64,000 bases of DNA, taken from assembly GCF_002812205.1 (NCBI RefSeq), contig NZ_NPEA01000001.1, positions 248,001 to 312,000 on the forward strand, read 5' to 3'. The notes under the pieces were generated by a model. It saw nothing but the letters and a program-made list of their open reading frames with translations, was not told where the DNA came from and made no database searches. Source of the stretch: Leptospira neocaledonica (GTDB taxonomy: Bacteria; Spirochaetota; Leptospiria; Leptospirales; Leptospiraceae). The translations under genes and the position numbers were made by a program. Shown here one piece after another: positions 34,300 through 44,332 of the stretch (position 1 is the first letter of the stretch; the number at the start of each line of letters is the position of its first letter).

Positions 34300-35301
34300 T
34301 TAGAGTCGGTCAGGAGAAAGTACTACGATCTTATAGCTGGGAGTTTTTTGATCTTCTCTAGTAGGAAGACTTTCCGCATAATGAATTGCGGAAGCAAGTG
34401 TGGTCCCGGTAGTCAGTCCTGCAAAAATCCCTTCTTTTTGGTAAAGTTCCGATTGGTACCGAAGTGCCTCGTCTCGATCCACTCCAATGTACTGGTCAGT
34501 CACTTTTGGATCGAAGGACTCAGGAAGTCTGATCCCTGAATCTCCCTGTACCATTTTGCGAATGAAGCGGGAATTTTTACTCACTCCCATAATGACTCTT
34601 AGAGAAGGTTTTTTACTTTTTAAATATCTTCCTACACCGGAAAGAGTTCCGCCAGATCCTCCTCCCGCAACAAATGCATCTACATTCCCAGCAAGATCTC
34701 TCCAGATCTCAGGCCCAGTAAATAAGAAATGTGCATTCGTATTTGCCATGTCCTTGAATTCATTCAAGATCACGCTATTTTTCTCTTTATCTTTGGCTGC
34801 CTTTGCAGTTTCTAAAAGAGAATCGTCCCAGTTACCTTTTGCAAGCTGGACCACTTCTACCAATGCACCGTAGGATTTTAATTCTTTGATCTTTTCCTGA
34901 TCCGTATCGGGAGCCAAAAATACCTTGAACTTGTATTGGCGAAGAGTAGAGATCCAGGCTAAAGAAATTGCAGTAGTATTATACCCCGCTTGGAAAATAG
35001 AACCGCCTGGTTTTAGCTCTCCTCTTCTTTCTGCGGCAAGCACCATAGAAAGTGCAGTCCTATCTTTTACACTTCCGGTAGGATTGCAGAATTCTGCCTT
35101 GAGATAAATTTCTACATTCGGGATATGAGAACCGATTTGGTTGAGTCGAATCAGAGGAGTGTTTCCGATCATTTGGAGAACATTCTCCTTGATCGGCTTT
35201 GCTACACTAAGTTCCCGTCCAAATGTGTTTTGGACAGTATTCAAAGCCCCAAGAAGGCTATTGCCGAATTCATCGATGGAACGGGAAATTTCGTCGAACA
35301 T
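34300..35301 (-). CDS. Cysteine-synthase-like PLP enzyme with altered substrate loop
   Basis: 333 residues of PLP fold type II. The Schiff-base lysine is K79 in PTGSVKDRTA, and the phosphate cup GGGSGGTLSG is near 214. The substrate loop, normally TSGNTG, here reads AGYNTT (105-110), keeping the Asn but losing the flanking Ser/Thr pattern. The C-terminal cofactor-contacting region reads GLTTGTTLASA rather than GISSGA. The N-terminus has about 40 extra residues before the IGNTPLIRL motif. It may use a different amino acid or donor, so I do not call it cysK or cysM. It follows leuD by 33 bp. Confidence 0.85.
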   Translation of the reverse strand: MFDEISRSIDEFGNSLLGALNTVQNTFGRELSVAKPIKENVLQMIGNTPLIRLNQIGSHIPNVEIYLKAEFCNPTGSVKDRTALSMVLAAERRGELKPGGSIFQAGYNTTAISLAWISTLRQYKFKVFLAPDTDQEKIKELKSYGALVEVVQLAKGNWDDSLLETAKAAKDKEKNSVILNEFKDMANTNAHFLFTGPEIWRDLAGNVDAFVAGGGSGGTLSGVGRYLKSKKPSLRVIMGVSKNSRFIRKMVQGDSGIRLPESFDPKVTDQYIGVDRDEALRYQSELYQKEGIFAGLTTGTTLASAIHYAESLPTREDQKTPSYKIVVLSPDRL

Positions 35302-35334
35302 AGTCTTCTAGGGTCCTGTGATCTATTTAGAAAA

Positions 35335-35961
35335 TTACTTATGAGAAGCGTACAACCAAGGAACGTCTTTTCGATTTTTCTCTTCGTAAGTAGAGATCTC
35401 TGCTGCATGCTGCAAAGTTAAACCGATATCGTCCAAACCGTTGAACAAACAATACTTACGGAAAGAGTCCACTTCGAAACTGTATACGTTTCCGGAAGGA
35501 CTGATCACATTCTGTTTGTCCAGATCGATCTTAATTTTAGCTCCCGGAGTCTTATCCACGATCTTGAAAATTTCGTCCACTTCTTCCGGCTTTAATACGA
35601 CCGGAAGCATACCATTTTTGAAGCAGTTATTATAAAAAATATCCGCGTAAGAAGGAGCAATAATCGCTCTAAATCCGTAATCTTCCAATGCCCAAGGAGC
35701 ATGCTCTCTGGAAGAACCACATCCGAAATTGTCTCTGGTGACAAGGATAGAAGCTCCCTTGTATCTATCAAAATTGAGAGAAAACTCAGGATTTGGTTTG
35801 GTTCCCTCATCGTCCAGGTATCTCCAATCGTGGAATAGATGAACACCGAAACCGGTACGTTCAATCTTTTTCAAAAATTGTTTCGGGATGATAGCGTCCG
35901 TATCTATATTAGGGCGATCAATTAAGACCGCTAAACCTTCGTGTTGAGTAAAAGCTTTCAT
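35335..35961 (-). CDS. leuD: 3-isopropylmalate dehydratase small subunit
   Basis: 208 residues, standard for LeuD. It joins LeuC to isomerise 2- and 3-isopropylmalate in leucine synthesis. Conserved segments are [22 protein letters not shown] near 19, [16 protein letters not shown] near 77 and [13 protein letters not shown] near 108. It begins 16 bp after leuC stops and precedes the cysteine-synthase-like gene by 33 bp on the same strand. Confidence 0.97.
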   Translation of the reverse strand: MKAFTQHEGLAVLIDRPNIDTDAIIPKQFLKKIERTGFGVHLFHDWRYLDDEGTKPNPEFSLNFDRYKGASILVTRDNFGCGSSREHAPWALEDYGFRAIIAPSYADIFYNNCFKNGMLPVVLKPEEVDEIFKIVDKTPGAKIKIDLDKQNVISPSGNVYSFEVDSFRKYCLFNGLDDIGLTLQHAAEISTYEEKNRKDVPWLYASHK

Positions 35962-35977
35962 ATAAATCCAGGTTCCT

Positions 35978-37375
35978 TTATTTCCAGTTGCGAATATCTA
36001 CAAAATGTCCTTCGACCGCAGCTGCAGCAGCCATAGCAGGACCGACTAGATGAGTTCTTCCACCTTTTCCTTGCCTTCCTTCGAAGTTACGATTGGAAGT
36101 GGAAGCACATCTGTCTCCAGGTTGTAAAACGTCGTCATTCATAGCAAGACACATGGAACAACCTGGTTGTCTCCACTCGAAGCCTGCTTCTATAAAAATT
36201 TTATCCAGTCCTTCTGCTTCCGCTTGGCGTTTCACTCTTCCGGAACCAGGGACTACGATAGCCTGAACCTTATCGGAAACCTTCTTACCTTTTACGGTTG
36301 TAGCAGCCACTCTCAAGTCTTCTATCCTGGAGTTTGTGCAAGAACCGATGAAAACCTTATTAACAAAGACATCTTGCATCTTTTGTCCAGGTTTCAGGTC
36401 CATATATTTAAGTGCATTTTCGATACTGATCTTTTCTACAGCGTCAGGAGCGTCTTTTGGATCAGGAACGATTCCTGTCACAGGAACAACTTGTCCAGGA
36501 GAAGTTCCCCAGGTCACTTGAGGAGCGATCTCTTCTGCTTTTAATACGATACTAGTATCAAATTTTGCTCCATCGTCTGTAACATAACGTTTCCATTTTT
36601 GGACGGCCAGATCCCATTCTGCACCTTTAGGTGCGAAATCTTTTCCTTTCAGATAATCAAAAGTGGTTTGGTCCGGAGCGATCAGTCCTGCTCTTGCTCC
36701 CGCCTCGATAGACATATTACAAACAGTCATACGAGCTTCCATACTTAAGGAAGAAATTGCGGAACCTCTATATTCGATTACGTATCCTGTTGCTCCACCG
36801 GTACCGATTTTTCCGATGATCGCTAGAACGATATCTTTAGCGGTTACATGAGGAGAAAGTTGACCATCTACTCTGATCTCCATTGTTTTTGCTCTTCTTT
36901 GCATAAGAGTCTGAGTAGCAAGCACATGCTCTACTTCGGACGTTCCGATTCCGAAAGCTAAAGCACCGAATGCACCGTGAGTAGAAGTATGAGAGTCTCC
37001 ACAAACGATCGTCATACCTGGATGAGTGAGTCCCATCTCAGGAGCGATCACATGAATGATACCTTGATCCGGATGATTTAGGTCATAAAGAGTAATTCCG
37101 TTCTCATTACAATTCTTGATAAGAGTTTTCATCTGGTTCGCAGAGATCGGATCAGCTAATTCCAGGTCACGAATCCGAGTGGAAACGTTATGGTCCATGG
37201 TAGCAAAAGTAGCTTCTGGACGTCTTACCTTTCTTGCGGCCATACGAATACCGTCAAAAGCCTGGGGACTCGTTACCTCATGGATCAGATGGCGGTCTAT
37301 ATAAATAAGATAGGACCCTCCGTCCATTTCACTGACCAGATGGTCTTCCCAGATTTTTTCGAACATCGTTTTCAT
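35978..37375 (-). CDS. leuC: 3-isopropylmalate dehydratase large subunit
   Basis: 465 residues from ATG 37375, matching the E. coli start ([14 protein letters not shown]); an in-frame ATG 30 bases upstream is less likely. It is a [4Fe-4S] enzyme of the aconitase family: the cluster cysteines are in [11 protein letters not shown] and in [41 protein letters not shown] is the central signature. A CCCCC/GGGGG inverted sequence overlaps the ribosome-binding site. It is cotranscribed with leuD. Confidence 0.97.
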   Translation of the reverse strand: MKTMFEKIWEDHLVSEMDGGSYLIYIDRHLIHEVTSPQAFDGIRMAARKVRRPEATFATMDHNVSTRIRDLELADPISANQMKTLIKNCNENGITLYDLNHPDQGIIHVIAPEMGLTHPGMTIVCGDSHTSTHGAFGALAFGIGTSEVEHVLATQTLMQRRAKTMEIRVDGQLSPHVTAKDIVLAIIGKIGTGGATGYVIEYRGSAISSLSMEARMTVCNMSIEAGARAGLIAPDQTTFDYLKGKDFAPKGAEWDLAVQKWKRYVTDDGAKFDTSIVLKAEEIAPQVTWGTSPGQVVPVTGIVPDPKDAPDAVEKISIENALKYMDLKPGQKMQDVFVNKVFIGSCTNSRIEDLRVAATTVKGKKVSDKVQAIVVPGSGRVKRQAEAEGLDKIFIEAGFEWRQPGCSMCLAMNDDVLQPGDRCASTSNRNFEGRQGKGGRTHLVGPAMAAAAAVEGHFVDIRNWK

Positions 37376-37386
37376 GGTTTGCAGAT

Positions 37387-37397
37387 CCCCCAGGGGG
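37387..37397 (-). promoter_or_regulatory. CCCCC/GGGGG palindrome at the leuC ribosome-binding site
   Basis: On the coding strand the sequence CCCCCTGGGGG lies just before GATCTGCAAACC and the leuC ATG. The G-run is the likely Shine-Dalgarno sequence, so pairing with the C-run (four pairs around a CTG loop) could sequester it. This is small and may be coincidence. Confidence 0.35.
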
Positions 37398-37500
37398 TAA
37401 TTCAAGAGTAAAGATTAGACTTCCTTGAGGAAGCTCTCTTCCATGCTAAAAATCAGGGGTTTTTCGTAAAGAAGGTTCCGGGAAGAAGGCCCCGAATCTA

Positions 37501-38976
37501 TCATTTGCCTCGGAAAACTAGCAAAGCTTTACCGATTCCTATCTCGTCAAAATCGTATAAGATCCTGGGTCTCAGAATTTTTTTACCGTTCAAGAAGGTC
37601 CCGGACTCGGAGACCAGATCATATAGAATATACCGGTTACGTACTTTTCTGATCCTAGCATGATTTTTACTGACAGATTGTTCGTATAAGACTAGATCAC
37701 AAAGGTCGGAATTTCCAATATTTGTCTCCGCTCTTGCAAGAGAGTATTGTTTACCAGGATTTCTTCCTTCTTTAAAAACAAGGGTAGCCTTTTCATAAGA
37801 TTCACCTTGTTCGAATTCTTTTAAAGCGACCGGGGCTGCCCTTTCCGTTTCGATTCGATCTTCTTCGGAGTAAACAAGTTGGTATTGGTTGCCGTACATT
37901 TTACGGTAAGCATCTTGTTCGAATTCAATCGTATGAAGTCTCTCTTCCGCACTCACAGTTCCCTCTGGAATCTGCTTTTTTCCTTTTTTCAGGACTACGA
38001 TAAGAGCAACCAAAGTAAGAACTAATAAGAATGTAAAACTTGGAAGAAAGATAGAAGGATGTAATAAGAAAACTGCCAGTCTAGTTTGGAATGGAAGATC
38101 ATAGGAAAAGCTCAGTCGTCTGGAATTTTTAGTTTCCAGTTCCACTTCCAAATTACCGCTTCCCTGGAACTGCCATTCGTCTTGGAAAGGAGATTCGTAA
38201 ACCAAAGACCAGGGTTCTTTTCTGAAATAATCCAGGTCCCCGAAAGCTTGCGTCCTAAAATCAGGACTCATCAAAGAGTAGAATGTTCCACCATATCTTT
38301 TGGCCAAAAATTTTCCACCATTGGAAGGAAATGAAAGAACATTGATAGGAATATTCGGAGTGTATTCCCCATTCTGAGCCTCGTTGGATGGGATGAGATC
38401 CTGATCATAAAAAATGGTCAGAATATAATCAGTTTCTTTCAAATGAGGAGAGATCTTTTGAAAAACATAATCCAGATTTGCAGAAGTATTCCTGTTGGAC
38501 TTCCCACCAGGAACCTTAGCTTCTTTCAAAGCATCCGATTTACTTAAGTCGTCTTTGGAGAAGAATACGTCGTCCGTAAAAAATACGAAGCTGAAACGAT
38601 CTGCAGAATCCGCTCTTTCAACAATTGTTTTTAAGATCTCTGTGGCTTGCACATTATGATCGAATGAATTTGTCATCTGTGTGATCAGATAAATATGAAC
38701 TGGCCTTGTGCCTTCCGGTCTATGGATCTTAAGAGGACCTACTCTTCTAGAGCGATTTTCTTTTTGTTCTGAAACAGTAAGAATCTCCTGATCTAAGGAT
38801 ACACCTTTACTAGCTCTCAGCTTTAATTCCACTTTAGGATATCTGGAAATATCATATTCTTCCAGATGGATACTTTCTGCACCGACGAACGACGGATAAA
38901 CGTTAGCCGCTAAGATCAGAAAGTAAACGAAGAAGGACCGGATCATAAGATTTTGCAATTTAAGCGGGATTTTCAT
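37501..38976 (-). CDS. Membrane protein with vWA-like extracytoplasmic domain and C-terminal FHA domain
   Basis: 491 residues. An N-terminal signal segment ends near residue 33, then come about 250 residues resembling a von Willebrand-A-like fold (HIYLITQMTNSFDHN near 93, DRFSFVFFTDDVFFS near 124), a transmembrane helix near 310-330, and a cytoplasmic FHA domain at about 400-491 (NIGNSDLCDLVLYEQSVSKNHARI, then SGTFLNGKKI). FHA domains bind phosphothreonine, so it can report a kinase signal to or from the envelope. It overlaps the ABC ATPase gene by 17 bp in a five-gene chain. Confidence 0.85.
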   Translation of the reverse strand: MKIPLKLQNLMIRSFFVYFLILAANVYPSFVGAESIHLEEYDISRYPKVELKLRASKGVSLDQEILTVSEQKENRSRRVGPLKIHRPEGTRPVHIYLITQMTNSFDHNVQATEILKTIVERADSADRFSFVFFTDDVFFSKDDLSKSDALKEAKVPGGKSNRNTSANLDYVFQKISPHLKETDYILTIFYDQDLIPSNEAQNGEYTPNIPINVLSFPSNGGKFLAKRYGGTFYSLMSPDFRTQAFGDLDYFRKEPWSLVYESPFQDEWQFQGSGNLEVELETKNSRRLSFSYDLPFQTRLAVFLLHPSIFLPSFTFLLVLTLVALIVVLKKGKKQIPEGTVSAEERLHTIEFEQDAYRKMYGNQYQLVYSEEDRIETERAAPVALKEFEQGESYEKATLVFKEGRNPGKQYSLARAETNIGNSDLCDLVLYEQSVSKNHARIRKVRNRYILYDLVSESGTFLNGKKILRPRILYDFDEIGIGKALLVFRGK

Positions 38977-39745
38977 CCAAAGTAAACAGTTTTCTGGAAT
39001 ACTCCAAATGTGGCTCCCAAGACCCGCCTTGGTTTCTTAGGGTCTCGAGTTTTTCTCCACTTCTCATCACAGTTATAGTATCGGCCAGGTCCCTAGCAGA
39101 ACTAAGATCATGGCTGATAAATAGAAGCCCTGCTCCCATATCTTTTACCCTGGTTCGCAAAAGTTCCAGAATTGCCTTTCCTGTATTCGGATCCAGAGCG
39201 GATGTGGGCTCGTCTGCGAGGATAAGTTCCGCACCTGAATACACCGAAAGTAGTATTAAAATTCTTTGTCTTTCTCCGCCAGAAAGTTGATGAGGCCTCG
39301 CCTTCCATGCGGCCGCCGGATCGGAAAGTCCGAATTCTTTTAATAAACGGATACAAGTTTCTTCGTTTGCAAACTCAGGTTGTATGATCGAAAAATATTC
39401 CAGGATCTGAGATCCGACACTCAAGAATGGATGAAGTCCGATCGCTGCAGTTTGCGGAATCAAACTGATCCGTTTTCCTCGCCAATTTTTCCATAGAGAA
39501 AAATCTCCGCTCGGTATATTTTCGGAGAATATTGAAAATTTTTCCCAGGACACGGAGGCTTCTTCATTTGGAAGTCCTAGAACCGTATTTGCAAATGTGG
39601 ATTTTCCGCTTCCGGATTCTCCTACCAATGCATGTATTTCCTTTTTAAAAAGTTGCAGATTGAAGTTTTTAAGAATATGAGAAGACCCGATTTTTACATT
39701 CAGATCTTGTATAGAAAGAATGGGTTCTGAAGAAGTCCTCTCCAA
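38960..39745 (-). CDS. ABC transporter ATP-binding protein, peptide-transporter type
   Basis: 261 residues with Walker A GESGSGKST near 38, signature LSGGERQRILILL near 154, Walker B LILADEPTSALD near 175 and switch His in FISHDLSSARD near 206. The sequence resembles DppD/OppD ATPases but lacks their long C-terminal oligopeptide extension, and no permease gene is adjacent. It is translationally coupled by overlap to the FHA gene and lies three bp after gmhA, so it may serve an envelope-biosynthesis exporter encoded elsewhere. Confidence 0.9.
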   Translation of the reverse strand: MERTSSEPILSIQDLNVKIGSSHILKNFNLQLFKKEIHALVGESGSGKSTFANTVLGLPNEEASVSWEKFSIFSENIPSGDFSLWKNWRGKRISLIPQTAAIGLHPFLSVGSQILEYFSIIQPEFANEETCIRLLKEFGLSDPAAAWKARPHQLSGGERQRILILLSVYSGAELILADEPTSALDPNTGKAILELLRTRVKDMGAGLLFISHDLSSARDLADTITVMRSGEKLETLRNQGGSWEPHLEYSRKLFTLDENPA

Positions 39746-39748
39746 GTT

Positions 39749-40342
39749 TTATCCTAACTGAAAGAGTTCGTATTCCACGATGGAACAAAGAATATGACCG
39801 ATCAGAATATGGGATTCCTGGATACGCGCTGTCTCTTTTCTGGGAATGATCAAATCCAAGTCCGCCATTCCTTTCATTTTTCCACCGTCTCCTCCTAAGA
39901 AAGAGATCGTTTTCATCCCTATCTCTTTGGCGGATTCCAAGGCAGCGATCACGTTTTTGGAATTCCCACTAGTGGAAAGTCCAACGAGCAGATCTCCCGG
40001 TTTTCCGAATGCTTCTACCTGACGGGAAAATACGAATTCATATCCGTAATCGTTGGAGCAAGCTGTGAGCACCGCTGAATCGGCGGACAATGATAAAGCA
40101 GGAAGCGCTCTTCTTTCATTTCCTGATTTGTAACGAACCACAAGTTCTGCAGCTATATGAGAAGCATCGCAGGACGAACCGCCATTCCCGCAAAAAAGGA
40201 TCGTATTCCCTTTTTTTAATACTTCGGAAGCAATTTTTCCTGCCTCTTCAATCTCCGGAAGAAGTGTATCCAATACTGCTTTTTTGGTCTCTATCGAGTC
40301 CTGTATCTGTTTGGATGCGATTTCTTTTAAGTTCATTCTCAT
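39749..40342 (-). CDS. gmhA: Phosphoheptose isomerase (SIS domain)
   Basis: 197 residues, typical of GmhA, which converts sedoheptulose-7-phosphate to glycero-manno-heptose-7-phosphate for lipopolysaccharide. [21 protein letters not shown] near 50 and [15 protein letters not shown] near 118 are diagnostic; [17 protein letters not shown] near 174 supplies the catalytic His region. ATG 40342 overlaps the end of the upstream gene by four bases. Its placement among a glycosyltransferase and an O-antigen-ligase-like gene supports an LPS core role. Confidence 0.93.
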   Translation of the reverse strand: MRMNLKEIASKQIQDSIETKKAVLDTLLPEIEEAGKIASEVLKKGNTILFCGNGGSSCDASHIAAELVVRYKSGNERRALPALSLSADSAVLTACSNDYGYEFVFSRQVEAFGKPGDLLVGLSTSGNSKNVIAALESAKEIGMKTISFLGGDGGKMKGMADLDLIIPRKETARIQESHILIGHILCSIVEYELFQLG

Positions 40343-41118
40343 TTATCCTTTTTAGACCGAATTTTGGAAAGTACCGACTCGAATTCCTTTTTGGCGGAAT
40401 CAAATTCATACAGTGTCAAATTTTCGGAATGCGGAGAATTCCTGTTCCCGCTCACATTTAAAAAATACAATTCTTTAGAAACGATCTGTTTTACTCTTTC
40501 AGAAGAATTTGCCTGAAAAATATCTTCGAATTCTTTTCCTAAAAATATCAATAATACTGCGATCGTGCTGGGCCTGAGATTGATCAATATCTGTTGCTTC
40601 CAGATCGGATCCCAATTCAAAATTTCTTTCCAAGATTCAGAAGAACGTTTTAAGTCCGGCTCCTCTTGCAGAACCGCCCAAGATTCCTCGTCCCAATTCG
40701 GAGTATTGATCCCAGATAAGATACTCTTTAGACTTTTATGGTCCGCGCTCAATAAACGGTTTAAGTCGGCTTCTCCTAAAAAAATCACTCCACTGATCTT
40801 TCCGCCCTGCTCCGTTAGGTAGTTCCCGGTGGAGACAACTAAAGAATATTCTCTGCCGGATTTTTCCTTACCTTCTAAACGGAATAGATTACGATTGTTT
40901 TTGGTCAGCTTTAAAGATGGATTTTCGAAAATAGTACCGGAAGGTTTTTTACGGGTCACAAAAAAGCGGTCCGCTTTTTCTCTCAGGTCTTTTAATTCCC
41001 AGGTATAACCTCTGCTATCTCTAACTACTTCCTTTTCAGATCCTGTAGAGATCGTCTTTTTCTTTCTCCAGAAAAAGAGTTTATTCCAAAAACCTAATTT
41101 TTGTTTGCCCTTGGCCAT
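40339..41118 (-). CDS. Unrecognised basic protein with a FliG-like C-terminal segment
   Basis: 259 residues, lysine-rich at both ends, no signal peptide. The C-terminal segment [21 protein letters not shown], followed by [13 protein letters not shown], resembles the FliG middle-domain repeat (hPQTIAhILshL...). The central [16 protein letters not shown] region is unrecognised. It lies between a glycosyltransferase gene (1-bp gap) and gmhA (4-bp overlap), so it is cotranscribed with LPS genes, an odd setting for a FliG relative. The similarity is my reading and unproven. Confidence 0.65.
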   Translation of the reverse strand: MAKGKQKLGFWNKLFFWRKKKTISTGSEKEVVRDSRGYTWELKDLREKADRFFVTRKKPSGTIFENPSLKLTKNNRNLFRLEGKEKSGREYSLVVSTGNYLTEQGGKISGVIFLGEADLNRLLSADHKSLKSILSGINTPNWDEESWAVLQEEPDLKRSSESWKEILNWDPIWKQQILINLRPSTIAVLLIFLGKEFEDIFQANSSERVKQIVSKELYFLNVSGNRNSPHSENLTLYEFDSAKKEFESVLSKIRSKKDK

Positions 41119-41119
41119 T

Positions 41120-42019
41120 TTATTTCCCGTAATCTTTTCGAAGATTAGATGGCCGTTCGATCAATTTTTTCCCCATTTCGTAGACCTTTGCTTCTTTTAG
41201 AAAAGTGGAATATGCAGAAGAGATAGCGATCGTAAATCCGGGAAATCCATCCAAGAACCCAAGTTTAAAAAGATAGATCTCTACAAATTTTCCGAACGGT
41301 TTGATAATCGTGCGAACCAGAGAGAATTTTTTATTCTTCTTCCAACGAGTCCAGGAAACGATAGAAGAGAATTTATTGATCGTATCTACTTGTTGTGCAA
41401 GATCGGCAAAACTATAATGTAGGATATCCCCTTTGATCTTTTTGCCTTTTCCTTCTACCACCAAATAATCATGAGGATTTTCTCCTGTCCATTTTGACTT
41501 GGACTTGCGAATAATCCTGTACTTAGTTTGGGGATACCATCCTGAAAAACGGATAAACCTCCCCATATGAAAGGTAAGCCTAGAAGCTTTGAGTCCATTC
41601 AAAGATGGATCTTCCGGACTTTCTAAAAACGCTCGAAGAGAATCTCTTAATTCCTCGCTAAGTCGTTCGTCAGCATCCAGAGACAGGATCCAGTCATTCT
41701 TACAGAGAGAAATCGCGTCATTCTTCTGTTCCACATGCCCTTTAAAGTTCTGGGAAGAAAAACGCACTTCTGGAAAGGACTCGCTGATTTCCTTGGTCTT
41801 GTCCGTGCTATTAGAATCTAAAACGATGATCTCGTCTGCGATATCCCTGCAGGACTTGATACAGTCTCCGATATTTGCTTCTTCATTATAAGTAATAATA
41901 GCGACTGATAGTTTTTTTAAAAATCTTTCCCGGACCTCGTTTCTGCTCTGAGGCGCCTTCGCTTTAGATTTCTTTTTTTTAGGGGAAGAAGATTCCTTGG
42001 TTTTAACGGATTCTGCCAT
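41120..42019 (-). CDS. Glycosyltransferase family 2, WaaE/KdtX-like
   Basis: 299 residues. The GT-A nucleotide-sugar site begins VAIITYNEEANIGDCIKSC near 37 and continues EIIVLDSNSTDKT near 65; the DxD-like metal site is LSLDADERLSEEL near 112. The later SGWYPQTKYRIIRKSKSKW block is typical of WaaE-like lipopolysaccharide-core glucosyltransferases. The N-terminal 32 residues are basic and disordered. It heads a five-gene minus-strand chain and diverges from an O-antigen-ligase-like gene 105 bp away. The sugar donor cannot be read. Confidence 0.9.
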   Translation of the reverse strand: MAESVKTKESSSPKKKKSKAKAPQSRNEVRERFLKKLSVAIITYNEEANIGDCIKSCRDIADEIIVLDSNSTDKTKEISESFPEVRFSSQNFKGHVEQKNDAISLCKNDWILSLDADERLSEELRDSLRAFLESPEDPSLNGLKASRLTFHMGRFIRFSGWYPQTKYRIIRKSKSKWTGENPHDYLVVEGKGKKIKGDILHYSFADLAQQVDTINKFSSIVSWTRWKKNKKFSLVRTIIKPFGKFVEIYLFKLGFLDGFPGFTIAISSAYSTFLKEAKVYEMGKKLIERPSNLRKDYGK

Positions 42020-42124
42020 AAGTGAATATCGCCGAAGCGAATGAATTCCTAAAATAGGAGGTTTTCCTTCTTTGTCAGCGGTTTTTTCTGGAAATCTGAG
42101 AGGAAAAGGAAAGTCTGGGGACCT

Positions 42125-44095
42125 GTGAAACCTGGCTTCTTTTCTGATATTTCTGAGACTTCCGGGAAGATCTCATTCTATTCCTTATTATTATTCTTAC
42201 TAGCATTTCCTCTTTCTGTTTCCGCGTCTCAAGTCCTGGCGGGCTTAAGCATTTTCTGTTTTATATTCTCCCCTAAGGAGAATTTCCAAAATGCCAAAAC
42301 CTACCTTTTTCCTTGGGCCTTTATTTTAGGAGCTTATGCTTTAGTATTCATTTCATCTTTGGCTCACTGGGAAGAATATTCCAATTTTTGGAAAACATTT
42401 ACAAGGCAATCCGAGGCGGGAGATTTCTGGCTTTCCATCCTCTTTCCGATAGCCGCAGTACATTCTTCAGAGGAAAAGAATAGAAGGCTGATCTATAAAT
42501 ATCTGTGGATCTCTTTTTTACTCATTTTGATTACTGGGATTGCTTCCGTATTCAGTGAGTATAGACTCGGAAAATTTATCTCAAACGGTTTTACGCCTGC
42601 GCCAGGAGATAGAAGACAACATCCTGCAGGACCACTTTTCGGATTAGAGACTTACCTTCCGATCGGGTTAATGAACACTCATTTGACCTATGGTGGATTA
42701 ATTTCTTTTTATATTCCTGGGCTTGCTCTTCTACTTTTACGAAAAATAAAGGAGAAGGATCTAAAACGTATAATTGGATTCGGTGTCCTTCTCTTGTTTG
42801 CGTTATGGGTATTTCTACTCAACCAAAGTAAATCAGCATGGTTAGGAGTTCTTGCAGTAACCGTTTATTTTATTCTAAGTAAATGGAAGGACTTCTATGG
42901 CAAACTTCCAAGAATTACTATCGCAAGAGTTTCGATCGTAATTTTACTTTTAATCGGACTTGGAGGAACGGTTCGATTCTTTTACCAAAAAAATTGGTTA
43001 TTACAAAGAACTCTTGCACAACTCACAGAGATCCAAACGCCTGAAAATCAAAGATACTGGATCTATAAGCTTAGCCTTCCCCTGCTTGCGAAAAATCCAA
43101 TCTTAGGAACAGGAGGAGGAAGATTTAAGGAAGCTAGCTCCGAAGTATCCAAAACTTTCATCCAAAAGAACGAACAACTTTGGTATGAGTTGTATATCAC
43201 TCCGAACAAACATGCTCATAATGATATTTTAGAATTTGCGATCGTAGGCGGATGGTTTTCCGGAATTTTATGGATTGGATTCTTCTATCTTTTATTTAGA
43301 AAAATTGCTTCGTCCGCTTTAGAGGATGGGAATTTCCCTTTGGTTGGTGTTGGATTTATCTGGGTAGCGGGATTTTTCCAATGTTATCTTTTGGATGACG
43401 AGGTCGCACTTCCCTTCTTTGCCTTGGCTGGAATTTTATGGGGAAGAGAGAAGGAAACTTCTTCTAAATTTTCTAAAGCCTCTACAATCTTCTTAATTCT
43501 TACATTTTTATTAAACACATCCTTTTGGATCTGGAGACTTTCTATTCCGGCCGAACTCGCTTATGGAAGACAGGTTTTTGCTTCTTCTTCCTTTCTTGCT
43601 AAAAAAATAGAAAGAAGAATCCTTCCTTTTAGAAACCAGACAGAGGAAAGAAAAAAAAGAATTTCAGAAACTATTTCGGTCCCTGCATCAGAAGGAAATT
43701 CGGAGTTTTCTGTAGAAGGTTGTCTCACCCATAGATATCCGAATCCTGCAAAACTGAGAGAAGAAAATTATTCTTTCGGGATCTATATTTCTCCCGAATG
43801 GAAAAATCCACCGACTCAAACCAGCGTCACGGTATTTTCAGAAGAATCCTTTGATGAAGACAAACTTTATTGGTCTCATCGAAAGTTCGATTTGGGAATT
43901 CGCGAGATGGGTCTAAAACCTGGTTGGAATTCCTTCGTTTGGAAAGAGACCTTGGGGCTTTCTAAAATTACGATCTTTCCGGATATCGTATTTTTTAGGA
44001 GTTTTAAGATCCGTTTTGGAGGTTCCAATCCGGAAAACGCAATGGATCTGCCTGTCTTAGACTTAGGAGATCTTTGCGATTTTAGATTAGAGTAA
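42125..44095 (+). CDS. O-antigen ligase/polymerase-like membrane protein
   Basis: 656 residues with about 11 transmembrane helices and a Wzy_C-type domain. The large periplasmic loop carries TYGGLISFYIPGLALLLLRK, then FLLNQSKSAWLGVLAVT, LGTGGGRFKEAS and the PNKHAHNDILEFAIVGGWFSG motif with the conserved His pair. The last 150 residues are a soluble extension rich in beta structure. The start is GTG 42125, with GGGGA just upstream. It would join a polymer to lipid A core or polymerise it. It diverges from the WaaE-like glycosyltransferase. Confidence 0.88.
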   Translation: MKPGFFSDISETSGKISFYSLLLFLLAFPLSVSASQVLAGLSIFCFIFSPKENFQNAKTYLFPWAFILGAYALVFISSLAHWEEYSNFWKTFTRQSEAGDFWLSILFPIAAVHSSEEKNRRLIYKYLWISFLLILITGIASVFSEYRLGKFISNGFTPAPGDRRQHPAGPLFGLETYLPIGLMNTHLTYGGLISFYIPGLALLLLRKIKEKDLKRIIGFGVLLLFALWVFLLNQSKSAWLGVLAVTVYFILSKWKDFYGKLPRITIARVSIVILLLIGLGGTVRFFYQKNWLLQRTLAQLTEIQTPENQRYWIYKLSLPLLAKNPILGTGGGRFKEASSEVSKTFIQKNEQLWYELYITPNKHAHNDILEFAIVGGWFSGILWIGFFYLLFRKIASSALEDGNFPLVGVGFIWVAGFFQCYLLDDEVALPFFALAGILWGREKETSSKFSKASTIFLILTFLLNTSFWIWRLSIPAELAYGRQVFASSSFLAKKIERRILPFRNQTEERKKRISETISVPASEGNSEFSVEGCLTHRYPNPAKLREENYSFGIYISPEWKNPPTQTSVTVFSEESFDEDKLYWSHRKFDLGIREMGLKPGWNSFVWKETLGLSKITIFPDIVFFRSFKIRFGGSNPENAMDLPVLDLGDLCDFRLE

Positions 44096-44098
44096 AGT

Positions 44099-44185
<87 letters not shown>

Positions 44186-44202
44186 GTTTTAGAGACTCTG
44201 CC

Positions 44203-44274
<72 letters not shown>

Positions 44275-44332
44275 ATATGAGGTATGATTTTGTGTACCTG
44301 CAAGGTGTCAATAGAAAAGTGGAGGAAAGACT

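Noticed and set aside
37376..37500. T-box or leucine leader peptide ahead of leuC.
   Set aside because: No leucine-codon run, T-box sequence or terminator pair was found; only a small hairpin.
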